Assembly (NCBI RefSeq): GCF_003605475.1
Contig: NZ_RAHX01000001.1
Span: forward strand, 1,736,001 to 1,800,000
DNA length: 64,000 nucleotides
Source of the DNA: Aurantiacibacter aquimixticola
GTDB taxonomy: Bacteria > Pseudomonadota > Alphaproteobacteria > Sphingomonadales > Sphingomonadaceae
Direction of reading: 5' to 3'
Shown here: piece by piece, positions 44,786 to 53,872 of the stretch
Numbering within the stretch: position 1 is the first letter of the stretch
Layout: every line of letters begins with the position of its first letter
Program-made: the position numbers and the translations under genes
The notes under the pieces: generated by a model
The model's database searches: none
What the model was told of the DNA's origin: nothing
The model's input: the letters and a program-made list of their open reading frames with translations, nothing else

Positions 44786-45487
44786 TCAGAAATTTGCCGG
44801 ATTTGCGAAAATGCCGAAAGCCGGCATGGCCCTAAGGAAGTCCTGCCAGAACACCGACAGTCCGTCCGTCCCCATAACCACACGGTCGCCGGGCTCCATC
44901 ACGGGGTCGATCATCATCCCGCTACTCATCTTTTGATAGTCGAACTTCGCGACCGTAACTCCGGCTGCGGACTCGCGGAAGACAGCGACTTGTCTGGTAT
45001 CGGCCGTTCGGCTCGGACCGCGGGCTTGCGCAATGGCTGATGACAGGCGCGCTCCAGGCTGGAATGTATAAACGCCCGGCTGCACGACAGCCCCCTCGAC
45101 CGTAACAAGGTGTGAAGCATATTCGGAGATGTTCACACTGACCATGGGGTTGTTTAGACCGGCTGCAGCAAGCCGCTGCGTCACGTCTCTTTCGAACTCG
45201 CCTGCGGTAAAACCGGCGGCCCGTACCGGCCCCAGCATCGGTATTGAGATGTCGCCCTCCACGCCGATTTGAACGCTTTCAAGAGAGAAGTCGGGTTCTC
45301 GAAATACGCTCACGGAGATGCGGTCGGATGGACGAAGAAGATAAACATCCGGAGGTTGAACCGAATATCCGGCTTGGCCATAACCGGAGCTCGCTTGCGA
45401 AGCCGCTGGGCCGATGGCTGGATCGGGCGTATTTACGCAGGCATTCAAAAGCAATGCACACGCTATTGACGCAGATATACTCCGCAT
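44786..45487 (-). CDS. Outer-membrane polysaccharide export lipoprotein (Wza-like)
   Basis: A 233-residue protein from ATG 45487; a start 15 bases upstream is also open. The lipobox ALLLNAC gives Cys17 as the lipidation site. The mature protein has the PES domain (YLLRPSDRISVSVFREPDF) and one or two SLBB-like repeats (VTVEGAVVQPGVYTF, VMEPGDRVVMG). It forms the outer-membrane exit ring for the capsule. It is followed at once by wzc and then three glycosyltransferases on the same strand. Confidence 0.93.
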   Translation of the reverse strand: MRSISASIACALLLNACVNTPDPAIGPAASQASSGYGQAGYSVQPPDVYLLRPSDRISVSVFREPDFSLESVQIGVEGDISIPMLGPVRAAGFTAGEFERDVTQRLAAAGLNNPMVSVNISEYASHLVTVEGAVVQPGVYTFQPGARLSSAIAQARGPSRTADTRQVAVFRESAAGVTVAKFDYQKMSSGMMIDPVMEPGDRVVMGTDGLSVFWQDFLRAMPAFGIFANPANF

Positions 45488-45689
45488 GTTCCGTCCCCGC
45501 AAAGCCCGCTTGAGAGCGTTAATGCATAATCAGGGATATTCCGCATTGCAACATCGTCTATCGGTTCCGAGGCACAGTCGCGGCGAAGGCATGTCGCTTC
45601 AGTACTAAGTATTAAATCGGATCGATGACAGTCCGCTACCAGCCACAGCCGGCACCGGTTCCGCAGCAGAGGAGCACCTTTCGTCAAAC

Positions 45690-46343
45690 ATGGTCGACCG
45701 CCTTGATCGGTCTGCTCTTTTTGATGGAATGCAGGACATGTTTGTTACAACCTCTCCCCTAAGCCTCGTCGCAATCGCGCTTTACGCCGGGGTCGCGGCG
45801 TGTGCCGCGGGGGCTGCTTGGACGGCGATAACCGAACGTCAGATGCGTTGGCATTTCCGTTTTTGGTGCATCATTGCTATCATCTTCACCCTCTTGATCC
45901 TCCTGCGCGCTTATGGCTTTGAAGAGGCGACGCGTGACACGCTGCGCACATATCTGAAAGCGAGCGATCTCTACGCTAGCAGGCGCGTGTTTCAACGTCC
46001 CGCCGCTGCTTTTCTCGTCATCAGCATAGCGGGCGCCGGAATTTTGGCCGTGCGATATCTGGCAGTCAGAAATTCCGGCCGCAGGGACGTCCTCGTTTCC
46101 GTTTCGCTTACGTGTTCAGTGCTCTCGCTTGCGCTCTTGCTGCTGCGCATTCTTTCGCTCCACAGCATCGATTTTCTTCTTTATGGACCGCTCAAGCTGA
46201 ATTGGGTCTTCGATATCGGTTCGTCCGTGCTCGCTGCGGGAAGCGCGCTGGCCTACATACGCAGAGTTCGCGGGCGAATTGCGGCTGCGCATGGCAATCA
46301 TTCGAAAACGCGACCGACGACGAAGGGTGGACAATACGAATGA
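45690..46343 (+). CDS. Hypothetical multi-pass membrane protein
   Basis: A 217-residue protein with about five hydrophobic helices (roughly 23-45, 57-73, 104-122, 130-152 and 165-188) and a basic C-terminal tail. ATG 45690 has AGAGGAG some 15 bases upstream; Met14 or Met17 are alternatives. Its stop overlaps the glycosyltransferase fusion gene (ATGA), so it likely works with that enzyme at the membrane. No family is recognised. Confidence 0.75.
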   Translation: MVDRLDRSALFDGMQDMFVTTSPLSLVAIALYAGVAACAAGAAWTAITERQMRWHFRFWCIIAIIFTLLILLRAYGFEEATRDTLRTYLKASDLYASRRVFQRPAAAFLVISIAGAGILAVRYLAVRNSGRRDVLVSVSLTCSVLSLALLLLRILSLHSIDFLLYGPLKLNWVFDIGSSVLAAGSALAYIRRVRGRIAAAHGNHSKTRPTTKGGQYE

Positions 46344-47389
46344 CCGGACCTTCACGGAAGCCATCCATATGTCTTGCTGGCTCCGGTGGTGGCCATTTGC
46401 GGCAGCTGCTCGACCTCGAGGGTTTCTGGGGGCGCTACGACTATTTTTTTGTTACCGAAGATACTGCATTCGGTCGCTCGATTTCAGCGAAGCATCGAGC
46501 GTATTTCCTGCCACATTTTGCTTGGGGCCAGGCGAAACTGGGAAGACCACTGCTTTTGTCGCTGAGAGCCTTGCTCGGCATGTGGCGATCGCTGACCATC
46601 ATATGGAAGCGCCGGCCGGACCTCGTTTTGACGACCGGGGCCGGGTCGCAGATTTTTATCGTGATTTGGGCACGCATCTTCGGCGCGCGGATCATCGTTC
46701 TCGATAGCTTTGCGAGGTTTCGTGGCCCGAGCCTCTTCGCCCGATGGGCCGGGAAACTTGCTCATCTGCGCATTGCGCAGTCTCGCTCGGCAGCGCAACG
46801 CTGGCGGGGCGCAACACTTTACGACCCGCTTCGCGAACTCGCGCCGGTCGAGATGCCGAAAAGCGATTTGCTCGTAGCCACCGTTGGCGCGACTTTACCA
46901 TTCGGCAGGCTGGTGGGAATGGTAATCGACGCAAAGGACGATGGCATCTTGCCCGAACAAATGCTTGTGCAGACGGGCTCATCGGACGCAAAAACAGCCG
47001 GACGAAGCGATGTTACCCTTGTCGAAGCCTTACCCTTCGATGACCTGATGGATGCGCAGAGGCAAGCGAAGATCGTGGTATGCCACGGCGGTACGGGCTC
47101 CATCATCACCGCTCTGCAAGCGCAGGCCGGTGTAATTGCAGTGCCCCGTCGATACGAACTCGGCGAGCATTACGACAATCATCAAGCGGAGATCTGCGAA
47201 GCGTTCGCCGCTCGTGGTTTGCTGCAGGTGGCGGAGAATGCGGAGGAATTCGCGGGCGCGCTAGAACGCGCACGATTATCGGAACCGAAACCGGTCGCAA
47301 CCGATTACGGCGGCCTCGTCGAACTTCTCCATCACTTCCTCATCTCGCAAAAGTCGGTCGGAAAAGCGCTCTCGCGCGATAGCGACTGA
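46340..47389 (+). CDS. Fused PssD-PssE (Alg14-Alg13-like) glycosyltransferase
   Basis: A 349-residue protein from ATG 46340, coupled to the preceding membrane protein. Residues 1-165 match the Alg14/PssD membrane partner (LAGSGGGHLRQLL, TTGAGSQIFIVIW). Residues 175-349 match the Alg13/PssE catalytic part (LLVATVGATLPFGRLV, then VVCHGGTGSIITALQAQ with the nucleotide-sugar site). In rhizobia and many capsule loci these are two genes, and here they are one. It probably adds the second sugar (a uronic acid in PssDE). Confidence 0.88.
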   Translation: MTGPSRKPSICLAGSGGGHLRQLLDLEGFWGRYDYFFVTEDTAFGRSISAKHRAYFLPHFAWGQAKLGRPLLLSLRALLGMWRSLTIIWKRRPDLVLTTGAGSQIFIVIWARIFGARIIVLDSFARFRGPSLFARWAGKLAHLRIAQSRSAAQRWRGATLYDPLRELAPVEMPKSDLLVATVGATLPFGRLVGMVIDAKDDGILPEQMLVQTGSSDAKTAGRSDVTLVEALPFDDLMDAQRQAKIVVCHGGTGSIITALQAQAGVIAVPRRYELGEHYDNHQAEICEAFAARGLLQVAENAEEFAGALERARLSEPKPVATDYGGLVELLHHFLISQKSVGKALSRDSD

Positions 47390-47498
47390 AGCTACAGCGG
47401 CGCGCCCAAGATTTTCCTCGTCCTGCGGTCTATTGTCTTTATGAAACGCGACCTCCATCCCTAAACCGCAACGCAACACGGGAAGAAAAGTTGCAAGA

Positions 47499-48842
47499 AT
47501 GCCAATGAATTCAGAAGCTTCAAGTCCGACTGCCGTAATCGTCGGCCTCGGATATGTGGGCCTGACCCTCGGCGTTGCCCTCGCCCAGCGCGGATGCCGC
47601 GTGATCGGGCTCGAAAAGCGCGAAGATGTCGTCGATCTGACCAATGCAGGCAAACCGCACTTTTCCGAGACGGGCCTTGATCGCGCAATGAGCAAGGTCG
47701 TCGAGAATGGCAATTTCATCGCTTGCACTGCGCTCGATCCCGCGCTGGAGGCAGGGTATTACGTCATCACGGTCGGCACCCCGCTTATCGCGGGCAGCAC
47801 CAAACCGCGGATCGACATGATCGAACAGGCATCGCGGCAGGTGGCGGATCACATGCGCGATGGCGCAAGCGTAACTTTGCGCTCCACGGTCAAGCTGGGA
47901 ACGGCGCGCGATGTCGTTCGGCCAATCCTCGCCGAGAGTGGCAAGAGCTTCCACCTTGCCATGTGCCCGGAGCGCACGCTGGAAGGCGCAGCGCTGAAGG
48001 AACTTGCCGAATTGCCACAGATCGTCTCCGGAGAGACGGCTGAAGCTGCAGACAAGGCTGCGGCGCTGTTCGGTCTTCTCACACCGGCGGTCGTACGTGT
48101 GAGCGATCTCGAAACCGCCGAAATGATCAAACTGATCGACAACACCTCGCGCGATGTGCGTTTCGCTTTTGCCAATGAAGTCGCGCGCGCCTGCGATGCT
48201 GTCGGCATCGATGCGGGCGAAGTCATTCGCTCCGGCAAGTTCGAATATCCGCGCACCGACGTCGCACTGCCTGGGCTGGTCGGGGGGCCGTGCTTGGAAA
48301 AGGATCCTCACATCCTGATGGCGTCCCTGGCCGAAACCGGCACTGCGCTTGAAATCACGCGGGCCTGCCGGCTGGTGAACGAGCGGCAGCCCGAGGAAAC
48401 CGTGAATGCCATTGTTGCGCGCTTGGTAGAGCGCGGCAAGGGGCCGTTCCGGGTCGCGATCGCGGGTATGGCGTTCAAGGGTCGGCCGGAGACGGATGAC
48501 CTGCGCGGTTCGATGTCGCTGAAAGTGATCGACGCCCTTCAAGCGCGTGACGAGATCGGCAGCATTGTCACCTATGATGGCGTGGTAGCGCGCGAGGATA
48601 TCGATGCGCTTGGCCTCGATATCGAAGTCGCCGACGATCTGGTGTCCGCCTGCGATGGCGCCCACGCCTTGATCATAGCGAACAACCACCCGGAATATAG
48701 CGATCTCGACATCGACAGCTGCGTGGATGCAATGAATGATGGCGGCTTCATCTACGACTACTGGGCGCATCTCGTGAAGCGTCCGCCTGCAACGCTGGAA
48801 GGGCGGTACTTCGTGGTTGGCAACAATCGGGGCCGTTTCTGA
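47499..48842 (+). CDS. Nucleotide-sugar dehydrogenase (UDP-N-acetylmannosaminuronate dehydrogenase/WecC-like)
   Basis: A 447-residue NAD-dependent enzyme that oxidises a UDP-sugar C6 alcohol to a uronate. The N-terminal Rossmann motif is VIVGLGYVGLTLGVALAQ. The catalytic residues Lys211 and Asn215 (MIKLIDNTSRD) and Cys265 (VGGPCLEKDPHI) are present, as are FKGRPETDDLRGS and the C-terminal domain. The substrate could be UDP-GlcNAc/ManNAc or UDP-glucose. The next two genes overlap or abut it, forming an operon. Confidence 0.92.
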   Translation: MPMNSEASSPTAVIVGLGYVGLTLGVALAQRGCRVIGLEKREDVVDLTNAGKPHFSETGLDRAMSKVVENGNFIACTALDPALEAGYYVITVGTPLIAGSTKPRIDMIEQASRQVADHMRDGASVTLRSTVKLGTARDVVRPILAESGKSFHLAMCPERTLEGAALKELAELPQIVSGETAEAADKAAALFGLLTPAVVRVSDLETAEMIKLIDNTSRDVRFAFANEVARACDAVGIDAGEVIRSGKFEYPRTDVALPGLVGGPCLEKDPHILMASLAETGTALEITRACRLVNERQPEETVNAIVARLVERGKGPFRVAIAGMAFKGRPETDDLRGSMSLKVIDALQARDEIGSIVTYDGVVAREDIDALGLDIEVADDLVSACDGAHALIIANNHPEYSDLDIDSCVDAMNDGGFIYDYWAHLVKRPPATLEGRYFVVGNNRGRF

Positions 48843-49816
48843 TGGCGAAAGTTGCCGTAACCGGCGCTGCAGGCTTCATCGGCGCCTATCTGACCATCGC
48901 GCTGGCCGAAGCCGGGCACGAGGTGCTGGCACTCGACAATTATGCTCGTGGCCGCCCCGCTCGCCTTGCCAAAGCGCCGGACAATGTCGAGACGATCACG
49001 TGCGACGTGCGCGATCGAGAGGCGCTGGAGCAACACCTTGCCGGCGTCGATACGATGTTTCACCTCGCCGCGATCAACGGCACGGAAAATTTTTACAAAC
49101 AACCGCAGCTCGTCCTCGATGTCGGCGTGCGCGGTGCATTGGCCGTGGCGGAAGCCTGCAACGCCGTCGGCGTTCGCACGCTGATCGCGGCCTCTTCAGC
49201 CGAGGTCTATCAGACGCCGCCCGAAGTGCCGACGGATGAGGACGTGCCGCTTATCCTCCCCAATTCGCTCAATCCGCGATATTCCTATGGCGGTTCGAAG
49301 ATCGTCACCGAACTGATCGCGTTCAATTACTGCCGCGAGACGATTGCACAGGTGCAGTGCTTCCGTCCGCACAATGTCTATGGCCCCGACATGGGCTGGA
49401 AGCACGTGATCCCGCAGCTTATCGCCAAGATCACCGCAGCTAGCGCGGGCGATGGCGTGGTGGAGCTGCAGGGCGACGGGACGGAAACGCGCGCCTTTTG
49501 TTATGTCGACGATATCGTCGCGGGTATCATCGCCATGTGGGAGCGCGGCGAGACGATGAATGTTTACCACATCGGCTCGATGGAGGAGGTCGCGATCCGC
49601 GACCTCACCGAACGAGTGGCGGCAGCGATGGGCGCTGATGTCTCGTTCCGCACTGGCGAGGCCCCAGCCGGCGCAACGCCGCGCCGCTGCCCGGATATCG
49701 CCAAGATGCGGGGGCTCGGTTACGAGCCGAAGGTGCCGCTTGCCGAAGGGATCGCGCGCACCGTCGCATGGTATCGCGACAATCCCGAGCCTGTCGGCGG
49801 GAATGAATTGCTGTGA
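48842..49816 (+). CDS. NAD-dependent epimerase/dehydratase (extended SDR)
   Basis: A 324-residue extended short-chain dehydrogenase sharing one base with the dehydrogenase gene. It has TGAAGFIGAYLTIALAEAG, the catalytic SSAEVYQ serine region, the YSYGGSK Tyr/Lys pair and an RPHNVYGPDM substrate loop. Its neighbours suggest a UDP-uronate or UDP-hexose epimerase or decarboxylase. The exact reaction cannot be decided. It overlaps the GDP-fucose synthase start by four bases. Confidence 0.88.
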   Translation: MAKVAVTGAAGFIGAYLTIALAEAGHEVLALDNYARGRPARLAKAPDNVETITCDVRDREALEQHLAGVDTMFHLAAINGTENFYKQPQLVLDVGVRGALAVAEACNAVGVRTLIAASSAEVYQTPPEVPTDEDVPLILPNSLNPRYSYGGSKIVTELIAFNYCRETIAQVQCFRPHNVYGPDMGWKHVIPQLIAKITAASAGDGVVELQGDGTETRAFCYVDDIVAGIIAMWERGETMNVYHIGSMEEVAIRDLTERVAAAMGADVSFRTGEAPAGATPRRCPDIAKMRGLGYEPKVPLAEGIARTVAWYRDNPEPVGGNELL

Positions 49817-50760
49817 GCGATAGCTACGACCTGAAGGGAAAGCGCGTTTTCGTAGCCGGGCATCGCGGCCTGGTCGGCAAGGCAATCATGCGGCGGCTGG
49901 AAAACGAAGACTGCCAGTTGCTGACGGTGGGCCGCGAGGATTGCGACCTGCGAGAGCAGGCGCAGGTGCGCGACTGGTTTGCGGCCAACACGCCCGATGC
50001 CGTCATCGTCGCTGCAGCAAAGGTCGGCGGCATCCTTGCCAACGATACCTATCCGGCCGAATTTCTCTACGACAACCTCATGATCGAGGCCAATGTCATC
50101 GACGCGGCCTATCGCAGCGGTGTGGAGAAGCTGCTATTTCTCGGATCGTCGTGCATATACCCGAAAATGGCGCCTCAGCCGATCACCGAGGACGCGCTGC
50201 TCACCGGTCCGCTGGAGCCGACGAACGAGTGGTATGCCATTGCCAAGATCGCCGGGATCAAATTGTGCCAGGCGTATCGCAAGCAATATGGCGCAGACTT
50301 CATAAGCGCCATGCCGACCAATCTCTACGGCCCGGGCGACAGCTTCGACCTTGAGAACAGTCATGTCCTGCCCGCACTCATTCGCAAGGCGCATGAGGCA
50401 AAAGAAGCCGGCGACGCGTCTTTCGAAATCTGGGGCACTGGATCGCCCCGCCGGGAATTTCTGCATGTCGACGATCTCGCCGACGGCGCGATTTTCCTGC
50501 TGCAGAACTATTCCGGCCATGAGCATGTCAATCTCGGCTCCAGCGAGGATCTGCCGATCGTCGAGCTTGCCGAGACGGTGTGCGAGGTCGTGGGCTTCGA
50601 TGGCGACATCACCAAGGACACCAGCAAACCGGACGGCACCCCGCGCAAGCTGATGAGCGGCGACAAGATCGCCGCCATGGGTTGGAAGCCGCAGATCGGC
50701 CTTCGTGAAGGTATCGCCGATGCCTATCGCGCCTTCCTGGCAGGCGAGCGAAAGAACTGA
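49813..50760 (+). CDS. fcl: GDP-L-fucose synthase
   Basis: A 315-residue bifunctional epimerase/reductase (GTG 49813) converting GDP-4-keto-6-deoxymannose to GDP-L-fucose. It has VFVAGHRGLVGKAI, GSSCIYPKMAPQPI, the YAIAKIAG Tyr/Lys pair and the PTNLYGPGDSFD loop, all characteristic of WcaG/Fcl. The expected partner GDP-mannose 4,6-dehydratase (gmd) is not in the window. The stop lies directly against the convergent phosphotransferase gene. Confidence 0.94.
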   Translation: MSDSYDLKGKRVFVAGHRGLVGKAIMRRLENEDCQLLTVGREDCDLREQAQVRDWFAANTPDAVIVAAAKVGGILANDTYPAEFLYDNLMIEANVIDAAYRSGVEKLLFLGSSCIYPKMAPQPITEDALLTGPLEPTNEWYAIAKIAGIKLCQAYRKQYGADFISAMPTNLYGPGDSFDLENSHVLPALIRKAHEAKEAGDASFEIWGTGSPRREFLHVDDLADGAIFLLQNYSGHEHVNLGSSEDLPIVELAETVCEVVGFDGDITKDTSKPDGTPRKLMSGDKIAAMGWKPQIGLREGIADAYRAFLAGERKN

Positions 50761-52215
50761 TTAGAAAGCGCGGTCGTGCATCAGGACGCGCAGCGTGCTG
50801 ACAAGAATCACCACGTCGCGCCAAAGCGTCCACCCGCGCATGTATTCGAGATCGGCGACCAGGCGATGGGACAGATCCGCCTCGGTATCGGTCGCTCCGC
50901 GATAGCCGCGCACCTGCGCGAGACCGGTGATACCCGGGCGCAGCGTGTGGCGCTGCCAGTATTTCGTGTCCACCTGCCAGAAAAGCTTCGCCCCCGCCTT
51001 CGAGCCGAGTGCGTGGGGGCGGGGTCCCACCATGCTCATATCGCCGCGCAGGACGTTGATGAGCTGTGGCAACTCGTCCACGCTGGTGCGCCTGATCATG
51101 CGGCCGATGCGGGTGATACGATCGTCGTCCTTTGCGGCAGACCGCAAACCGTCGGCATCGCTTTCGCGCATCGATCGGAATTTCAGGATTTCGAAGAACT
51201 GGTTGCCGCGACCCATTCGCCGCTGGACGAACATCACCGGGCCGCCGTCCTCGAGTTTGATCAGCAATGCGACGAGCAGCATGATCGGCGAAAGCATGAG
51301 CAACGCGCTTCCCGAAATCACGATGTCGAAAATGCGCTTGGCCGCCCGCGCTCGCAAGCCGAGCGTACCGGTCGACACCTTCAGGGCGGAAAAGCCCGCT
51401 GCGTCATGATGGACCACATCGATCGCGCCGATATCGCGCGAAAGCTGGTGGACCACTTCCCCAGAAATGCCGGTTCCCTTCAACACCTTCGCCCATGCGG
51501 GCCGATCGGCTTGCGAACAGCTGACGATCACCTCGTCCATATTGCGCAGATACTTGCTTAGCCGGTCGAGCGCGCGTGGGTCATCGATATCGGGCACAAG
51601 ACCATGTTCGCTCGCATCGATATGCTGCGCATGCGGCACGTCGAATGCCGGTCCTCCGGCATGGATTGCAAGGCGATTGATCGCGGTCGGCCCCAAGCGT
51701 TTCCGGACGGCGCGAACCAGCGCTACGCGCATGGCAATCATCGGGATGATGACGGACATCAGCCCTGCAACGAATACGACACGCGAAAGCTCGGCATTGA
51801 TCTTGGCGAAGAAGGCCAGAAGATTGAGCAGCGCGGCAGACAATGCGAGCGCGACGAGCGCTTTCAGGGCTGTATCCTGCCAATCGACCAGCGCACGGCG
51901 CGAATAGGTGCCGTTGTATAGCGCGATGGTGAGATAGAGCGGGAGGATAACGTAGGCGGACAGCATACCGCTATCGAGCCGCGACCAATCCGTCAGCGTG
52001 CCGAGATAGATCGCCGAAACCGCATAGAAGCAGCCGAGCAGGATCGCGACATCACCGCTCAGCAGGGCAAGATAGGCGCGGAGCCGCCGACGCTCGAGCG
52101 AACGTACCAGGCCGTTTTCGGGCGCGGTCGGCAGCTGGGCACGCGACTGTTCGGCCCGGTTTTCGTCGGACTCTACCGCGACTGGCAGCAATTCGATTTG
52201 TGCAGCATCCGCCAT
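50761..52215 (-). CDS. Undecaprenyl-phosphate sugar phosphotransferase (polyprenyl glycosylphosphotransferase)
   Basis: A 484-residue initiating enzyme of exopolysaccharide synthesis that loads sugar-1-phosphate onto undecaprenyl phosphate. Four or five N-terminal helices (about 47-165) are followed by a cytoplasmic regulatory region. The catalytic PF02397 domain runs from about 295 to 484 with KRIFDIVISGSALLMLSP, LKFRSM, RRTSVDELPQLINVLRGDM and VGPRP. The C-terminal signature RPGITGLAQVRGYRG is intact. It closes the capsule locus, convergent with fcl. Confidence 0.95.
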   Translation of the reverse strand: MADAAQIELLPVAVESDENRAEQSRAQLPTAPENGLVRSLERRRLRAYLALLSGDVAILLGCFYAVSAIYLGTLTDWSRLDSGMLSAYVILPLYLTIALYNGTYSRRALVDWQDTALKALVALALSAALLNLLAFFAKINAELSRVVFVAGLMSVIIPMIAMRVALVRAVRKRLGPTAINRLAIHAGGPAFDVPHAQHIDASEHGLVPDIDDPRALDRLSKYLRNMDEVIVSCSQADRPAWAKVLKGTGISGEVVHQLSRDIGAIDVVHHDAAGFSALKVSTGTLGLRARAAKRIFDIVISGSALLMLSPIMLLVALLIKLEDGGPVMFVQRRMGRGNQFFEILKFRSMRESDADGLRSAAKDDDRITRIGRMIRRTSVDELPQLINVLRGDMSMVGPRPHALGSKAGAKLFWQVDTKYWQRHTLRPGITGLAQVRGYRGATDTEADLSHRLVADLEYMRGWTLWRDVVILVSTLRVLMHDRAF

Positions 52216-52317
52216 CGGATTTCACACCCGCCATTCGCACTTGCAACATGCTAGGTAGAAACGCTTAGGCGGAAATAGTCAATATGGGTGAAATGTCAGG
52301 CCCGGTCTCGCGGCGCG

Positions 52318-53352
52318 TCAGCGGCGAGCTGCCGCATATCGGGCGATCTGGGTCAGCTCCCGGGCGAGCAGAAGCTGCGCGGTCTGGCTGTTCGCCAGAA
52401 GCGAGCGGTGAAGGTCCGCAAGCCGCGGCACAAGCCGTTCCAGCTTGCCGCCGCTCCAGCAGTTGAGCTGTGCCGCGACGTCGCGATGCTCCCGGAAGAA
52501 GACGCCGTTCTGGCTCAGAAATTGCTTCATGTCGCTGCCGGCCCGCCAACGTGATGCCAATGAGGCGAGCTGTGCTGCGCGGCGTTCGAGGGCGAGGGCG
52601 ACGCCGACGGGATTGAGCGAGACTTCGTCCATCCGCGCCAGTTCGCTGGGCAGCTTGCCGAGCTCGCCGCCAAGCGCGGCATTCACCAGCGGCATGAAGC
52701 CATCCTCCTCAGTGCTCGCGCCGACCGCTTCCCATGCCGCCCCATCCGCGACTTTGGGGGATTGCGGCGATGCATCGAGATAGAGGGCGAGTTTGTCGAT
52801 TTCCGACTGCGCCAGCCGCACGTCCAGGCCGGCCGCCCGGGCGATCGTCTCGCCCAGATCGCCGCCCAGCCGCATTCCGGCCGCATCGGCCATCGCGCGC
52901 ACGTCGGCCGTTACGGATTTGAGATCGGGCGGATAGAAGATCGCGACCAGCGCATCGTCGCGCTTGATCAGAAGTTTGGCACTTCGCGATTTGTCGGTGG
53001 CGCTGGTGGCGACGATGAAGATCGGCCATCCGTCCTCCACTTCGCCGCGATCGGCAAGTTCGCACCAGCTCTTGATCGCATCATGCGCTTCCTCGCCTGC
53101 GACGCGGGCGAGGATGTGGCGAGTGTCGCCGAATAGCGAGGTCGAGCGGGCCTCGTCCACCAGGCGCGCCGGATCGCTCTTCAGTTCCCCGCCGGACAGG
53201 TCGATCCGCTCCCCCGGCTCGCCCAGCGTTTCGAGGATCTTGCCGACGGCAGCGGACGCCCCGGCCTCGTCCTGTCCGCAGAAGAAATAGAGCCCGCAGC
53301 GCCCGCCCGCCCGCTTGGCGGCCTGGGCATAATCGCGCTGCGTCGCTTTCAC
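52318..53352 (-). CDS. holA: DNA polymerase III subunit delta
   Basis: The 344-residue clamp-loader delta subunit, which opens the beta clamp. The start is GTG 53352, because the open frame upstream (to 53499) runs into lptE, whose stop is at 53363. The HolA pattern is weak but recognisable: YFFCGQDEAGA, IFIVATSATDKSRSAKLL, the domain II-III segment AQSEIDKLALYL and LVNAALGGELGKLP. The gene order leuS-lptE-holA is conserved in alphaproteobacteria and supports the assignment. Confidence 0.87.
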   Translation of the reverse strand: MKATQRDYAQAAKRAGGRCGLYFFCGQDEAGASAAVGKILETLGEPGERIDLSGGELKSDPARLVDEARSTSLFGDTRHILARVAGEEAHDAIKSWCELADRGEVEDGWPIFIVATSATDKSRSAKLLIKRDDALVAIFYPPDLKSVTADVRAMADAAGMRLGGDLGETIARAAGLDVRLAQSEIDKLALYLDASPQSPKVADGAAWEAVGASTEEDGFMPLVNAALGGELGKLPSELARMDEVSLNPVGVALALERRAAQLASLASRWRAGSDMKQFLSQNGVFFREHRDVAAQLNCWSGGKLERLVPRLADLHRSLLANSQTAQLLLARELTQIARYAAARR

Positions 53353-53362
53353 TGCGCCCGTC

Positions 53363-53872
53363 TCACTGGTCGGCGTCGCGCAGCGTGCGCGAGACGCGGA
53401 GCACGATCTGGTCGGCGACTTCCTCTGCGAGATTCTCGAGCGCGGTCTGCTCGGCGGCGATCGTTGCGTATTCGCTGCCCACCACGTCGATACCGGCATC
53501 GGAGCCGGCGGTGGCGTCTATCAATATTATATCGCTCGATAAATCCACGAGTTGATAGCGAGCGCGCAGGGTCCGACGTTCGCGTCCGATGGTGTCGTCG
53601 GTCAGCAGGCCGAAGCCTTCAAGCTGGTCGTCGAGAACGATGTCGAGACGGTAGCGCGATGCGCCGCCATCCTCGCCCCGGCCCAGCCTGTCCTCGAGCG
53701 CGTTCTTGACCAGCCAGCCCTCGTTTCCGGGGATTGCGGCCACTTCGACAGCCGCGAGACCGCGTGCCACCGCCCCGCTGGAACCGCCAGCATAGACCGG
53801 TTTTAGCCCGCATCCCGAGAGGGACAGGGAAAGGACACCAAGGGTCAGAGCGAGGGCGGCACGGGTTCTCAT
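53363..53872 (-). CDS. lptE: LPS-assembly lipoprotein LptE
   Basis: A 169-residue lipoprotein that plugs the LptD outer-membrane translocon. The signal peptide ends in a lipobox LSGC with Cys21, followed by GLKPVY. The rest has the alternating alpha/beta LptE pattern, including [19 protein letters not shown]. The start overlaps the leuS stop by four bases (ATGA). Confidence 0.93.
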   Translation of the reverse strand: MRTRAALALTLGVLSLSLSGCGLKPVYAGGSSGAVARGLAAVEVAAIPGNEGWLVKNALEDRLGRGEDGGASRYRLDIVLDDQLEGFGLLTDDTIGRERRTLRARYQLVDLSSDIILIDATAGSDAGIDVVGSEYATIAAEQTALENLAEEVADQIVLRVSRTLRDADQ

